Shown here: positions 48,587 through 57,767 of the stretch, piece by piece
Layout: every line of letters begins with the position of its first letter
Numbering within the stretch: the stretch's first letter is position 1
Program-made: the position numbers and the translations under genes
Assembly (NCBI GenBank): GCA_963758025.1
Contig: CAVWUA010000006.1
Location: 868,001-932,000, forward strand
Reading direction: 5' to 3'
Source: CAVWUA01 sp963758025
GTDB lineage: Bacteria > Planctomycetota > Planctomycetia > Isosphaerales > Isosphaeraceae
Length of the DNA: 64,000 bases
Notes under the pieces: generated by a model
The model's database searches: none
Told to the model about the DNA's origin: nothing
What the model saw: the letters and a program-made list of their open reading frames with translations, nothing else

Positions 48587-49162
48587 ATGTCCAGCCAGCC
48601 ACGCATATTGGAGGGTCTGACCCTGGAGGAGTTCCTCCGCACCCCCGGCATTGATGAGCCGCCGTATCAGGAGTACATCGATGGTCGTGTTGAGGTGAAG
48701 GTGTCACCACAAAAGAAGCATGGCATCATCCAGGTCGATCTTTGCGGCTACTTCAACCAGTTCGCCAAGCCGAGGAAGCTCGGTCGCGCGTTCCCGGAGC
48801 TTCGTTGCACGTTCGCGGGCCGGTCGATTCTGCCTGACGTAACCTTTCTGCTGATGGAACACATTCCGCTGGACGAACGGGGCGAGCCGATCGACGAGAC
48901 GCTGATCCCGCCGGACATCCACGTTGAAATCATCTCGCCCGACAAGAAGCTGAAGAAATCGCGCGAGAAGCTGATTCACTCGACATCCCACGGCTGCCCG
49001 TTGGGTTGGCTGATCCACCCATCTGCAAGGTGGATCGAGGTATATCGGCCGGGGCAAGCTCCCGAACGATTTTCCGAGGACGACGTGCTGGAGGGGGAAC
49101 CGGTCTTGGAGGGGTTTCGCCTCCCGGTCAGTGCCGTTTTCGGCTGGCTCAAGTTGACATAA
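48587..49162 (+). CDS. Uma2-family (DUF820) PD-(D/E)XK endonuclease-like protein
   Basis: 191 residues, with GGGAGGAGACGGCG just upstream. Family layout: LTLEEFLRTPG, then PYQEYIDGRVEVKVSPQKKH, AGRSILPDVTFLLMEH with the first acidic residue, PPDIHVEIISPDKKLKKSRE with the second acidic residue and lysines, LGWLIHPSARWIEVYRPG, and EGFRLPVSAVFGWL. Uma2 proteins are expanded in Planctomycetota and Cyanobacteria and are predicted nucleases; their role is unproven. Part of the gene is duplicated directly downstream. Confidence 0.92.
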   Translation: MSSQPRILEGLTLEEFLRTPGIDEPPYQEYIDGRVEVKVSPQKKHGIIQVDLCGYFNQFAKPRKLGRAFPELRCTFAGRSILPDVTFLLMEHIPLDERGEPIDETLIPPDIHVEIISPDKKLKKSREKLIHSTSHGCPLGWLIHPSARWIEVYRPGQAPERFSEDDVLEGEPVLEGFRLPVSAVFGWLKLT

Positions 49163-49176
49163 GGGAGGAGACGGCG

Positions 49177-49344
49177 ATGTCCAGCCGATCACGCTTTCAG
49201 GAGGGTCTGACGCTGGAGGAATTCCTCCGCACCCCCGGCATTGATGAGCCGCCGTATCAGGAGTACATCGATGGTCGTATACCGGTGAGCGAGGTTTTCG
49301 GCTGGCTCAAGTCTCGACTGCGACCGGGGGCCAACTCCGCATGA
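49177..49344 (+). pseudogene. Internally deleted second Uma2 copy
   Basis: 55 codons from ATG 49177. The first 33 or so residues nearly repeat the N-terminus of the Uma2 gene before it (LTLEEFLRTPGIDEPPYQEY, IDGR), then jump directly to the family's C-terminal block (VSEVFGWLKSRL); the nuclease core is missing. The DNA before it, including the ribosome site, is also repeated (compare 48572-48690 with 49162-49280). The stop overlaps the start of the helicase gene (ATGA), so it may still be translated and couple to it. Confidence 0.85.
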
Positions 49345-50741
49345 GCCAGGTTGCCGGGAACAATGGTGGTCCCTTGCGGCTGACCTACGAGGGGGGAACG
49401 GTCCTCGTCGAAGGGCTGCGCGAGGACAATCCACGCGGGATTCCGGGCGTCCGGTTCGACCCTCGCGGCGGGGTCCACCGGGCCGAGGGAATCTGGTACC
49501 GGACGATCGTCCAGCACCTGCTCGACCACAAGATTGATTACGTCGATGAGGCCCGCGCCTACGACAAATCACCCTGGACGATCCAGATCGACAAGCCGGC
49601 CTTTCCGCATCAGACCGAGGCGCTGGACGCCTGGTGGAAGGCGGGGCGTCGCGGGGTGGTCGTGCTGCCGACCGGCACGGGCAAGACCCACCTGGCGAAC
49701 CTCGCCATCCAGAAGACCGCGCGACCGACCCTGGTCGTCACGCCGACAATCGACCTGTTGAACCAGTGGTACGACGAGCTGGCCCTCTGCTTCGGCGTCG
49801 AGGTTGGCCTGCTCGGCGGCGGTTATTACGATATCAAGCCGCTGACGGTCACGACGTATGACTCCGCGTACATGAACCTCGATCGCCTGGGGAACCGGTT
49901 CGGCCTGATCGTCTTCGACGAGTGCCACCACCTGCCCGGCCCGACCTACGGCCTCTCCGCCACCTGCGCGATCGCCCCGTTCCGCCTGGGGCTGACGGCC
50001 ACCCCCGAACGCGCGGATAACGCCCACGTCCAGCTCGACCACCTGATCGGCCCGATCGTCTATCGCCGCGAGATCACCCAACTCCGCGGTGAGTTTCTGG
50101 CCGATTACCGGATCGAAACGCTGTACGTGAACCTCTCCGAGGAGGAGCGGTTCCGCTACGAATCCTGCCGCGAGACGTACCGGAACTTCGTCCGGGACAA
50201 CGGCATCGACATGCGACGGCCGAACGGCTGGGGACAGTTCCTCTTCGCCGCGCACCGCTCGGCGGAAGGGCGTCAGGCGTACCTCGCCTACCGCGAGCAG
50301 CGTGCCCTGGCCCTGGCCGCCCCCGCGAAACTGAACCTGCTCGCCCGCCTGCTCGATCGGCACAACGGCGACCGCGTGATTATTTTCACGCATGACAACG
50401 CCACCGTGTACAAGATCGCCCGCCGCTTCCTCGTGCCGGTCATCACGCATCAGACCAAGACGAAGGAGCGGCGCGAGGTGCTCCTGAAGTTCAACGAAGG
50501 GTCGTACCCGATCGTGGCGACCTCGCGCGTCCTGAATGAAGGGGTGAACGTGCCCGAGGCGAACGTCGCGGTCATCCTCTCGGGCTCGGCCAGCGTGCGG
50601 GAGCACGTCCAGCGCCTCGGGCGGATTCTCCGCAAGTCGGGCGACAAGGAAGCCCAGCTCTATGAGGTCATCACGCGCGGGACGGTCGAGGAGTTCACCT
50701 CCAACCGCCGCCGACAGCACAGTGCCTACGGCGGAGACTGA
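49341..50741 (+). CDS. XPB-like DEAD/DEAH-box DNA helicase
   Basis: 466 residues. Superfamily 2 motifs: VVVLPTGTGKTHLAN (I, about 106-120), LVVTPTIDLLNQW (Ia), LIVFDECHHLPG (II, about 189-200), LGLTATPERADN (III), DRVIIFTHDNATVYKIARRF (IV), VATSRVLNEGVNVPEANVAV (V) and QRLGRILRKSGD (VI). Length and spacing match archaeal-type XPB, a 3'-5' helicase used in nucleotide excision repair. The partner nuclease gene (DUF790/Bax1-like) lies 1.07 kb downstream on the same strand. The gene is coupled to the deleted Uma2 copy by an ATGA overlap. The frame is intact. Confidence 0.93.
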   Translation: MSQVAGNNGGPLRLTYEGGTVLVEGLREDNPRGIPGVRFDPRGGVHRAEGIWYRTIVQHLLDHKIDYVDEARAYDKSPWTIQIDKPAFPHQTEALDAWWKAGRRGVVVLPTGTGKTHLANLAIQKTARPTLVVTPTIDLLNQWYDELALCFGVEVGLLGGGYYDIKPLTVTTYDSAYMNLDRLGNRFGLIVFDECHHLPGPTYGLSATCAIAPFRLGLTATPERADNAHVQLDHLIGPIVYRREITQLRGEFLADYRIETLYVNLSEEERFRYESCRETYRNFVRDNGIDMRRPNGWGQFLFAAHRSAEGRQAYLAYREQRALALAAPAKLNLLARLLDRHNGDRVIIFTHDNATVYKIARRFLVPVITHQTKTKERREVLLKFNEGSYPIVATSRVLNEGVNVPEANVAVILSGSASVREHVQRLGRILRKSGDKEAQLYEVITRGTVEEFTSNRRRQHSAYGGD

Positions 50742-50757
50742 CGCACGGCGGTGGACG

Positions 50758-51639
50758 TCAGGCGGCTGGCTCAACGGAAACCGCCGTTGGCGACACGCCG
50801 GGGGACCTCCGGCGCCTCTGCGCCAGCGTCAACTCGACGACCAGCAAGACCCCGCCAAGGCCCGTGAACGTGTAGCCCATCAGCCAGTACGGCCGGTAAA
50901 TCAAATATGGCGGCTCCCAGGCGTTGGCCTCCGGGGGGAGCTGTCGGCGAACCATTGCGACAGAGAGTTCTTGTACCAGTTAAAGCGCGTCGTCTCGCGA
51001 TAACTGTAAGCATCGACCAGATAGGCGAAAGGAAACTGATCCGGCGCATTTTGGATGGCAGCGCATCAAGATTTGTTCGTCATTCTTCAGATCTTCGGCC
51101 GTCGCCAGTTCGCCGTCAGCGCGACGGAACACGTACCCGAACAGAGGGTCGAGCACGCGCCATTTGCCATCGATATGCGCTTCGACCACACCATGGGTGC
51201 AGAACTGGTGATCGGCACTGACCAGCAGCAACTTGCGAGCCGGGATGCCGTAAGTACGTAGCGCCGTGATGAGCAGCAGAGACCGATGCCCGCAAATCCC
51301 GCCATGCGTTAAGATATAGTCGACAAAGCGGTAATTGCGTGAAGAGACAGGATCGTCCAGCCCCTGAACCTTGAGCTGATCGACGTACTCCCGATGCCTT
51401 TGGTGGATCTCCCACGTCAGGCGTTCGGCCAGGTCGGCGTCGCTTGTTGCCGCGGCGGCGATCGGAGCAAAAGACGCTTTGACCAGGCGATTGGCACGCC
51501 AGCCCCGATAGCAACCCAGCAACCCCAGCATGAGCAGGATCGAGGCCACGGCCACGCGTACAGGGGTCAGCCGGATGGAACGCCAGGGATTGATCTTTGG
51601 AATGAACCGATTTGCTCCGTTCCTTGCGTTAGAGATCAT
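50758..51639 (-). CDS. Membrane-anchored transglutaminase-like protein (two compensating frameshifts)
   Basis: About 293 residues from ATG 51639. N-terminal anchor TPVRVAVASILLMLGLLGCY; transglutaminase-like core with the catalytic Cys in HGGICGHRSLLLITALRTYG (about 116), His in QFCTHGVVEAHIDGKWRVLD (149) and Asp in RVLDPLFG (164). At an AAAA run (about 51050) the frame shifts to FPFAYLVDAYSYRETTRFNW, and at a CCCCCC run (about 50937) to PPEANAWEPPYLIYRPYWLM, ending in a second membrane helix (TGLGGVLLVVELTL). Papain-like transglutaminase folds act as proteases or peptidases; the role is unknown. It separates the helicase and nuclease genes and runs the opposite way. Confidence 0.75.
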
Positions 51640-51811
51640 GGAGGAATCTCATTCGGTGGATGATGCCCCAATCGAATGGGCGGATGCCCCTCATGATGAA
51701 TCGAAAAGAACCGCTGCTCATAATATCGCCACACTCCGCCGTTCACAACAGCCGCTACGATATCAGAGATTGATAGCGTAATGCTTTGAATGAAGAATCC
51801 GAGGGCTTCCC

Positions 51812-53059
51812 ATGCTGACCGGCAACCTCGTCCTTGTCAAAACCATCAAATCACGGGTGGTGCCGCGTTACCTGAGGCGCGACGACCCGTACTGGCTCGA
51901 CGTGGCCGAGAGCCTGCTGTTGATTTTTCGAGACGGTGTCGGCATGACCCGGGGCGAGATCCAGAGCGAGGTCGAGGAACTGGTGGGCGAGGGCATGGCG
52001 ACGCTCGCCCACCGAGGACTGGCCAAGGTACTCGAAGACCGCGCGGAGTTCGAAGTCGTTGCCGACGTGCCCCCGGAGAAGCTCCGCGAGAAGGTCTTCA
52101 CGGCCGCCGCCGCGCATCGCCAGGCCCTCCGCGCGACCGGCCACCGGGAGACGTTCCAGCGCGATGTCGTGCTGGCGAGCGTTGCCGAGGACCTCAAGGT
52201 TGACCCGGCGCAGATCACCGCGCACCTGTTCGCCGACCTCAAGGACGAGAACCGGATGCTCTCGTTCCGCGACCTCGACGCCCAGGCCCTGATCGATCGC
52301 TACAACGTCGCCCTGGCACAGGCGGTCCTGCTCCGCTCGGTGCTCGTGACGGCTGAGGTCCGCAACGCCCGCCCCGCGCGCTACCGTCAACTGTTCCGGC
52401 ACCTGAAGTTCCACCGCTTGCTGTTCCGTGTTGAAGGGTCGATGCGAGAGGGCTACGTCATCAAGATCGACGGCCCTTTGAGCCTCTTCTCAGCGACGAA
52501 CAAGTACGGCTTCCAGATGGCGATGTTTCTGCCGGCCCTGTTGCTCTGCGAGGACTTCCGCCTCGATGCCGAACTGCGTTGGGGACCGAAACGGGAGCCG
52601 CGGGCGTTCCACCTCGAAGCCGGAGATGGGCTGGTCTCGCATTATCAGGATACCGGCACCTACGTCCCGGCCGAGTTGAACGCCTTCCTCGAACGGTTCC
52701 GCCAGGTCGCGCCGGCGTGGGACGTGTCCGAGGCGACCGAGGTTATCGAGCTGGGCCGCGAAGGGGTCTGGGTGCCTGATTACCGGTTCGTCCACAAGGA
52801 AACAGGCACCGATGTTCTCGTGGAAGTGCTGGGCTTCTGGAAGCGGTCGAGCGTCGAGCGGCTTCTGCGACTCCTGCCGAAGCATGGTCCCAGGCGGTAC
52901 GTGCTGGCGATTTCCGAAAAGCTGAAAGTGGACGAGGAGAGCTTGCAGGAGCTTGCGGGGCCAGTCCTCCGGTTCAAGGAGATCCCCAACGCGCCCGAAC
53001 TGGCCGCGCTGCTGGACGGTTTCATCCCACGGCAAGAGCAGGGTGGACTGCTATCTTAG
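51812..53059 (+). CDS. DUF790/Bax1-like nuclease, XPB partner
   Basis: 415 residues from ATG 51812, with GAGG about 8 nt upstream. It opens LTGNLVLVKTIKSRVVPRYL and has the family blocks QALIDRYNVALAQAVLLRS, RYRQLFRHLKFHRLLFRVEG, MREGYVIKIDGPLSLFSATN and KYGFQMAMFLPALLLCEDFR. The nuclease core is PD-(D/E)XK-like: VWVPDYRFVHK (Asp 323), then LVEVLGFWKR (Glu 338, Lys 344). Bax1 binds XPB in archaea and cuts bubble-type DNA; this pair is therefore predicted to work in excision repair. It is separated from the helicase gene by an antisense transglutaminase gene. The frame is intact. Confidence 0.92.
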   Translation: MLTGNLVLVKTIKSRVVPRYLRRDDPYWLDVAESLLLIFRDGVGMTRGEIQSEVEELVGEGMATLAHRGLAKVLEDRAEFEVVADVPPEKLREKVFTAAAAHRQALRATGHRETFQRDVVLASVAEDLKVDPAQITAHLFADLKDENRMLSFRDLDAQALIDRYNVALAQAVLLRSVLVTAEVRNARPARYRQLFRHLKFHRLLFRVEGSMREGYVIKIDGPLSLFSATNKYGFQMAMFLPALLLCEDFRLDAELRWGPKREPRAFHLEAGDGLVSHYQDTGTYVPAELNAFLERFRQVAPAWDVSEATEVIELGREGVWVPDYRFVHKETGTDVLVEVLGFWKRSSVERLLRLLPKHGPRRYVLAISEKLKVDEESLQELAGPVLRFKEIPNAPELAALLDGFIPRQEQGGLLS

Positions 53060-53130
53060 GCCGGATTCTCTGCGAAGTGATCCCCACCGAACACGGCGTG
53101 GGAAACCGGGCCAGACGCCACCCATTCCTC

Positions 53131-54135
53131 CTACCGACCCGCATTTTCCGCGATCGCCCGAGCGTGCTCTACATCGGCGCGGATCTGGTTCAAGAGGTCG
53201 TCGATGCCGTCGAACTTGCGTGAGGAGCGCAGATGCTGGAGGAGGTCGATCTCCAGGGCCACACCGTAGAGGTCGCCCTGGTGGCCGATGAGGTGGGTTT
53301 CGACCTGGCGGGATTGCTCGCCGAAGGTGGCGTTCGGTCCGATGTGGACGGCGGCGGGGTGGGGGCCTTCTCGGTCGATCCAGGCGTGAGCGGCGTACAC
53401 ACCGTCGGCGGGGAGCTGGGTGTCGCTGCGGTCGAGATTGGCGGTCGGGAAGCCCAGGCCGGCGCCTCGGCCGGCGCCTCGGACGACGCGGCCCCGGAGG
53501 CGGTGCGGGCGGCCGAGCAGGGTGGCGGCCTCATCGACGCGGCCCTCGGCCAGGGCCTGACGAATCCGGCTGGAGGAGACGATCCGGCCATCCACCTCGG
53601 TCGGCTCGGCAATCTCGAAGTCCAGGCCGGCCTCGGCGCACCACGAGGCCAGCAAACGGGCGTCGCCGCCGCGATCGCGGCCAAAGCCAAAGGTCGGCCC
53701 CTCGACCATCCCCCGCGCTCCGAACTGGCCCAGGACGACCCGCTCGAAGAACTCGCGGGCGGTCAGGCCGAGCAGCCAGGGGCCGGTGCGGAAGATACCG
53801 ACCTCGTTCGCCCCGGCCTGCCCCAATAACTCCACCTTGCGGTCGATCCAGGTCAAGGGGGGCGGGACCGCCTCGGGACGCAGCACGGCGACGGGTGGGG
53901 GGTCGAACGTCAGGACCACGGCGGGCGCACCGGCAGCCTCGGCCTTTTGCCGGAGCCGGGCGATCAGGCGGGCATGGCCCCGGTGCACGCCGTCGAAGTT
54001 GCCGACCGCCAGAAATGCCCCCCGGACCGCCGCGGCGACCTCCGCGAAACTCTCAATCGTGATCACCGACGCAGGTCCCCCGCCATTTGAGCCACTCATC
54101 TCAACTTGCTGACTATCTTCACCACTCGTCGGCAT
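53131..54135 (-). CDS. ribF: Bifunctional riboflavin kinase / FAD synthetase
   Basis: 334 residues from ATG 54135 (upstream extension to 54237 and a later start at 54099 are possible). The N-terminal FMN adenylyltransferase half carries LAVGNFDGVHRGHARLI, VVLTFDPPPVAVLRP and the VSSSRIRQALAEGRVDEA motif. The C-terminal riboflavin kinase half has GRGAGLGFPTANLDRSDTQL, DGVYAAHAW, HIGPNATFG and HLIGHQGDLYG. It makes FMN and FAD in the cytoplasm. The last 75 codons or so have a second, broken copy at 25990-26226. The frame is intact. Confidence 0.95.
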   Translation of the reverse strand: MPTSGEDSQQVEMSGSNGGGPASVITIESFAEVAAAVRGAFLAVGNFDGVHRGHARLIARLRQKAEAAGAPAVVLTFDPPPVAVLRPEAVPPPLTWIDRKVELLGQAGANEVGIFRTGPWLLGLTAREFFERVVLGQFGARGMVEGPTFGFGRDRGGDARLLASWCAEAGLDFEIAEPTEVDGRIVSSSRIRQALAEGRVDEAATLLGRPHRLRGRVVRGAGRGAGLGFPTANLDRSDTQLPADGVYAAHAWIDREGPHPAAVHIGPNATFGEQSRQVETHLIGHQGDLYGVALEIDLLQHLRSSRKFDGIDDLLNQIRADVEHARAIAENAGR

Positions 54136-54324
54136 TATCGCCTTGGAGCCTGTGGGATGGAAGATTTCACCGCGGGTGCTTCGCGGCTCATGAAATCCTC
54201 TCCGTCTTCTTCTCCAGGTCTCCCGTCTGTCAGGCAAGAGGCGGAAAGGCTATGATAGGCCCCGGCGGGGCAATCCGCTGACTCGTGATCGAGACGGAAA
54301 CCGAGGGCGCGTGCAGCCGGACCG

Positions 54325-55527
54325 ATGAATTTTCTGATCCTGGGCGACGGCCCCGAGGAGCAGGCCTGGGCGGACGCCCTGGCCGATGATCCCGACCACC
54401 AGCTCTGGGCCGCCTGCCCGGGCTGGAAACGGTTCCCCGACCTGCCGGGCGGTCCCGACCTGGACGAGGCCCTGGCCGTCGCTGGGGTTGAGGCGGTGAT
54501 CGCCGGGGGTGGGCCGGAACTCCGCGCCGAGGGGCTGCGACGGGCCGCCGGCGCGGGCTTGCCGATCGTCGCGCTGCACCCGCCCGGACCGAACGCCGAC
54601 CCGTATTACCAGATCGCCCTGAGCCGCGAGGAAACCGGCGCGCGGGTCGTTCCCGACCTGCCCGGCCGTCGGCATCCCGGGGTCCAGGAGCTGAGCGCGG
54701 CCATCGCCAAGGAGACGCTCGGCCCCTATCGCGAGCTGCGCTACGAGGTGCCGGTCGGCCCGGCCGGCGGCGATCTGCTCGGCGCGGTCTTTCCCCGGGT
54801 CGTCGATGTCGTCCGGTCGTTGATCGGCGAGATCGAGGCGGTGACGGCCACCGGCGACCCGCCCGGAGCGCGTCCGACGGCGATGCTGGTCGTGCAGTTG
54901 CGCGGTCCGGAAGCCCGACGCGCCGAGGTCCGTCTGGCGGCGGTGAACGGTCCGGCAACCGCACGGCTGACCCTGGTGGGGGAGAACGGAACGCTGACCC
55001 TGGAGCACGACCCCGATTGGATCGGGCCGTCGCGGCTGATCCGCCAGCCGGCGGGGGCCCTGGAGCCCGCCGAGGCGCCGCTGTCGCTCCCGCCGTTCGC
55101 GCCCCGCCGGGAGATCCTCGATGCGCTCGCGGCGACCTTGAACGGCCAGATTGTCCACCCTGACCTGCTCGACGGCACCCGCGCGATGGAGTTGACCGAA
55201 GCGGCGGCCAAGAGCCTCCGTCGCGGTCGGACCGTCGAGCTGGACTACGAGGAGATGAGCGAGGCGGGGAACTTCAAGAGCGTGATGACGGGCCTCGGCT
55301 GCGGTCTGCTGCTGGGTTCGCTCTTTCTGCTGCCGGTCGCCCTGGCCGGGCCGGCGTTCGGCGTCCGCTGGACGATCTACCTGGCGTATCTGATCCCCCC
55401 GGCGCTGGTGGCGTTCGCCCTCTTGCAGTTGCTCCGGTTCGCCCTGAACCCCGACCGCCGCGTGACCACGCAACGCCCCGACACGACGGACGAGGCCCCC
55501 ACAAAAGGACCGCCCAGAGCCTTGTAG
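54325..55527 (+). CDS. Gfo/Idh/MocA-like oxidoreductase-type protein fused to membrane helices
   Basis: 400 residues. The N-terminus is a Rossmann-like fold (MNFLILGDGPEEQAWADAL, AVAGVEAVIAGGGPELRAEG, GLPIVALHPPGPNADPYYQI), and the middle resembles the alpha/beta domain of Gfo/Idh/MocA proteins (VFPRVVDVVRSLIGEIEAVT, ARLTLVGENGTLTLEHDPDW). The C-terminal 90 residues hold two membrane helices (SVMTGLGCGLLLGSLFLLPV; TIYLAYLIPPALVAFALLQL). The canonical EKP motif of active dehydrogenases is not seen, so catalysis is doubtful. A repeat-type hairpin follows. Membrane anchoring of this fold is unusual outside planctomycetes. Confidence 0.75.
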   Translation: MNFLILGDGPEEQAWADALADDPDHQLWAACPGWKRFPDLPGGPDLDEALAVAGVEAVIAGGGPELRAEGLRRAAGAGLPIVALHPPGPNADPYYQIALSREETGARVVPDLPGRRHPGVQELSAAIAKETLGPYRELRYEVPVGPAGGDLLGAVFPRVVDVVRSLIGEIEAVTATGDPPGARPTAMLVVQLRGPEARRAEVRLAAVNGPATARLTLVGENGTLTLEHDPDWIGPSRLIRQPAGALEPAEAPLSLPPFAPRREILDALAATLNGQIVHPDLLDGTRAMELTEAAAKSLRRGRTVELDYEEMSEAGNFKSVMTGLGCGLLLGSLFLLPVALAGPAFGVRWTIYLAYLIPPALVAFALLQLLRFALNPDRRVTTQRPDTTDEAPTKGPPRAL

Positions 55528-55582
55528 GGTGGGCATCGCCCACCATCGTCATTCGGCGAGCGGTGGGCGGTGTCCACTCTAC
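55524..55582. repeat. Imperfect inverted repeat (21-bp arms)
   Basis: The arms 55524-55544 and 55562-55582 pair at about 17 of 21 positions, with the core GGTGGGCGGTGTCCAC or its complement (TAGGGTGGGC type). It covers the stop codon of the preceding gene and may serve as its terminator, but it is also of the kind dispersed as palindromic repeats in many bacteria. Confidence 0.65.
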
Positions 55583-55684
55583 GATGAACCGATAATTTCG
55601 CTGCCAACCTGCGTGAGAACGCTCCCGAGACAGCCGCATTTCTCAGCCCTTTTTGTCCGTGAACCGACCCCGACATCCGGCTCC

Positions 55685-56497
55685 ATGACCGAAGACCTGA
55701 TCGGACAACTTGGGTACGTGGGGATCATCCTGGTCCTGGTGCTCGGCGGCCTGGGGCTGCCGGTGCCCGAGGAGGCGCCGGTGATTCTCGCGGCTATTCT
55801 CTCGCACAAGGGGCAGATGTTCTGGCCGGTCGCCCTGGCGTCGTGCTTCGTCGGCGTACTCGTGGGGGATTTCGTCGTCTATTTCCTCGGGTTTTTCTAC
55901 GGCGAGAAGGTGCTCAGCTTCCGCCTGACCCGCAAGTTCCTGACGAAGGCGCGCGAGGCGCAGATCAAAGGGTACTTCCACCGCCACGGGATCAAGATCC
56001 TGATCGTCGGCCGGTTCGCCGTCGGGTTCCGCACGGCCGCCTACCTCACGGCCGGCATCCTCCGCCTGCCGCCGTTGAACCTGTTCCTGGCGGACCTGTT
56101 CGCCGCGTCCCTGAGCACCTTCCTGCTGTTCGGCCTCGGCTACTTCTTCGCCGACTGGATCCTGAGCGGCATCGAAGGGGTCAAGCGGTACATCTTCGTC
56201 ATCGTGGCCGTGGCGATCGGCGGCTGGCTCCTCTACCGCTACTACAAGGCCCGCCAGCGCGCCGGTCTGCCGGTCGGCCCGCCGGTGCCCGTCACCGACG
56301 AGGTCCCCCTGCCGCCCGACGACCTCCACCCCGCAACGCCTCCCTCCCCACCGTCAACATCACCACCGAGCGCCGCTGACCTGATCGTGGTCGCCCCGTC
56401 CGACGGGGCTCCTCCCATCTCCCTGGAAGTTGATCCCACCCCGCGCACGCCCGCCGATTCCACCATGTCGGAACCGGCCCGCGACCCGCACTCCTGA
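55685..56497 (+). CDS. DedA-family membrane protein
   Basis: 270 residues from ATG 55685. The DedA domain is complete: YVGIILVLVLGGLGLPVPEE, then FVGVLVGDFVVYFLGFFYGE, then FHRHGIKILIVGRFAVGFRT and AAYLTAGILRLPPLNLFLAD. Two further helices follow (LLFGLGYFFADWIL; YIFVIVAVAIGGWLLYRYY). DedA proteins are inner-membrane transporters or flippases for undecaprenyl phosphate and other lipids. The last 80 residues are a Pro/Asp-rich cytoplasmic tail not usual for the family. The ribosome site is weak. The frame is intact. Confidence 0.92.
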   Translation: MTEDLIGQLGYVGIILVLVLGGLGLPVPEEAPVILAAILSHKGQMFWPVALASCFVGVLVGDFVVYFLGFFYGEKVLSFRLTRKFLTKAREAQIKGYFHRHGIKILIVGRFAVGFRTAAYLTAGILRLPPLNLFLADLFAASLSTFLLFGLGYFFADWILSGIEGVKRYIFVIVAVAIGGWLLYRYYKARQRAGLPVGPPVPVTDEVPLPPDDLHPATPPSPPSTSPPSAADLIVVAPSDGAPPISLEVDPTPRTPADSTMSEPARDPHS

Positions 56498-56548
56498 ACC
56501 GATACTGTGCCCAGACCTTTGGCCGTGGATTTCCATGTCCTCCATCAT

Positions 56549-56602
56549 ATTTTTTGGTTAACCAAAAAATTGTTTTGACCATTGTCGATAATGGGGTAGA
56601 AT
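56549..56602 (+). promoter_or_regulatory. Operator-like palindrome plus sigma-70-type promoter
   Basis: 56549-56570 is a perfect 22-bp palindrome with core TTTTGGTTAACCAAAA. Four bases later comes TTGACC (56575-56580), then a 16-bp spacer, then TAGAAT (56597-56602), a good -35/-10 pair. The ATG of the DUF1559 gene is at 56666, leaving a leader of about 57 nt. The same core dyad stands in front of the Nramp gene at 63890-63913. A repressor or activator of the DtxR/MntR type would bind such a site; this is an inference. Confidence 0.75.
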
Positions 56603-56665
56603 GCCTTTCGATCCGAGGATTGGCGTCCAGAAAATCCTTTAAGAGGAAAGGCCAAGGATTCATCC

Positions 56666-57725
<1,060 letters not shown>

Positions 57726-57767
57726 GTCGCGGCGATCGGGACCGAAAGCCCTCTTCGCGGATCGCCC

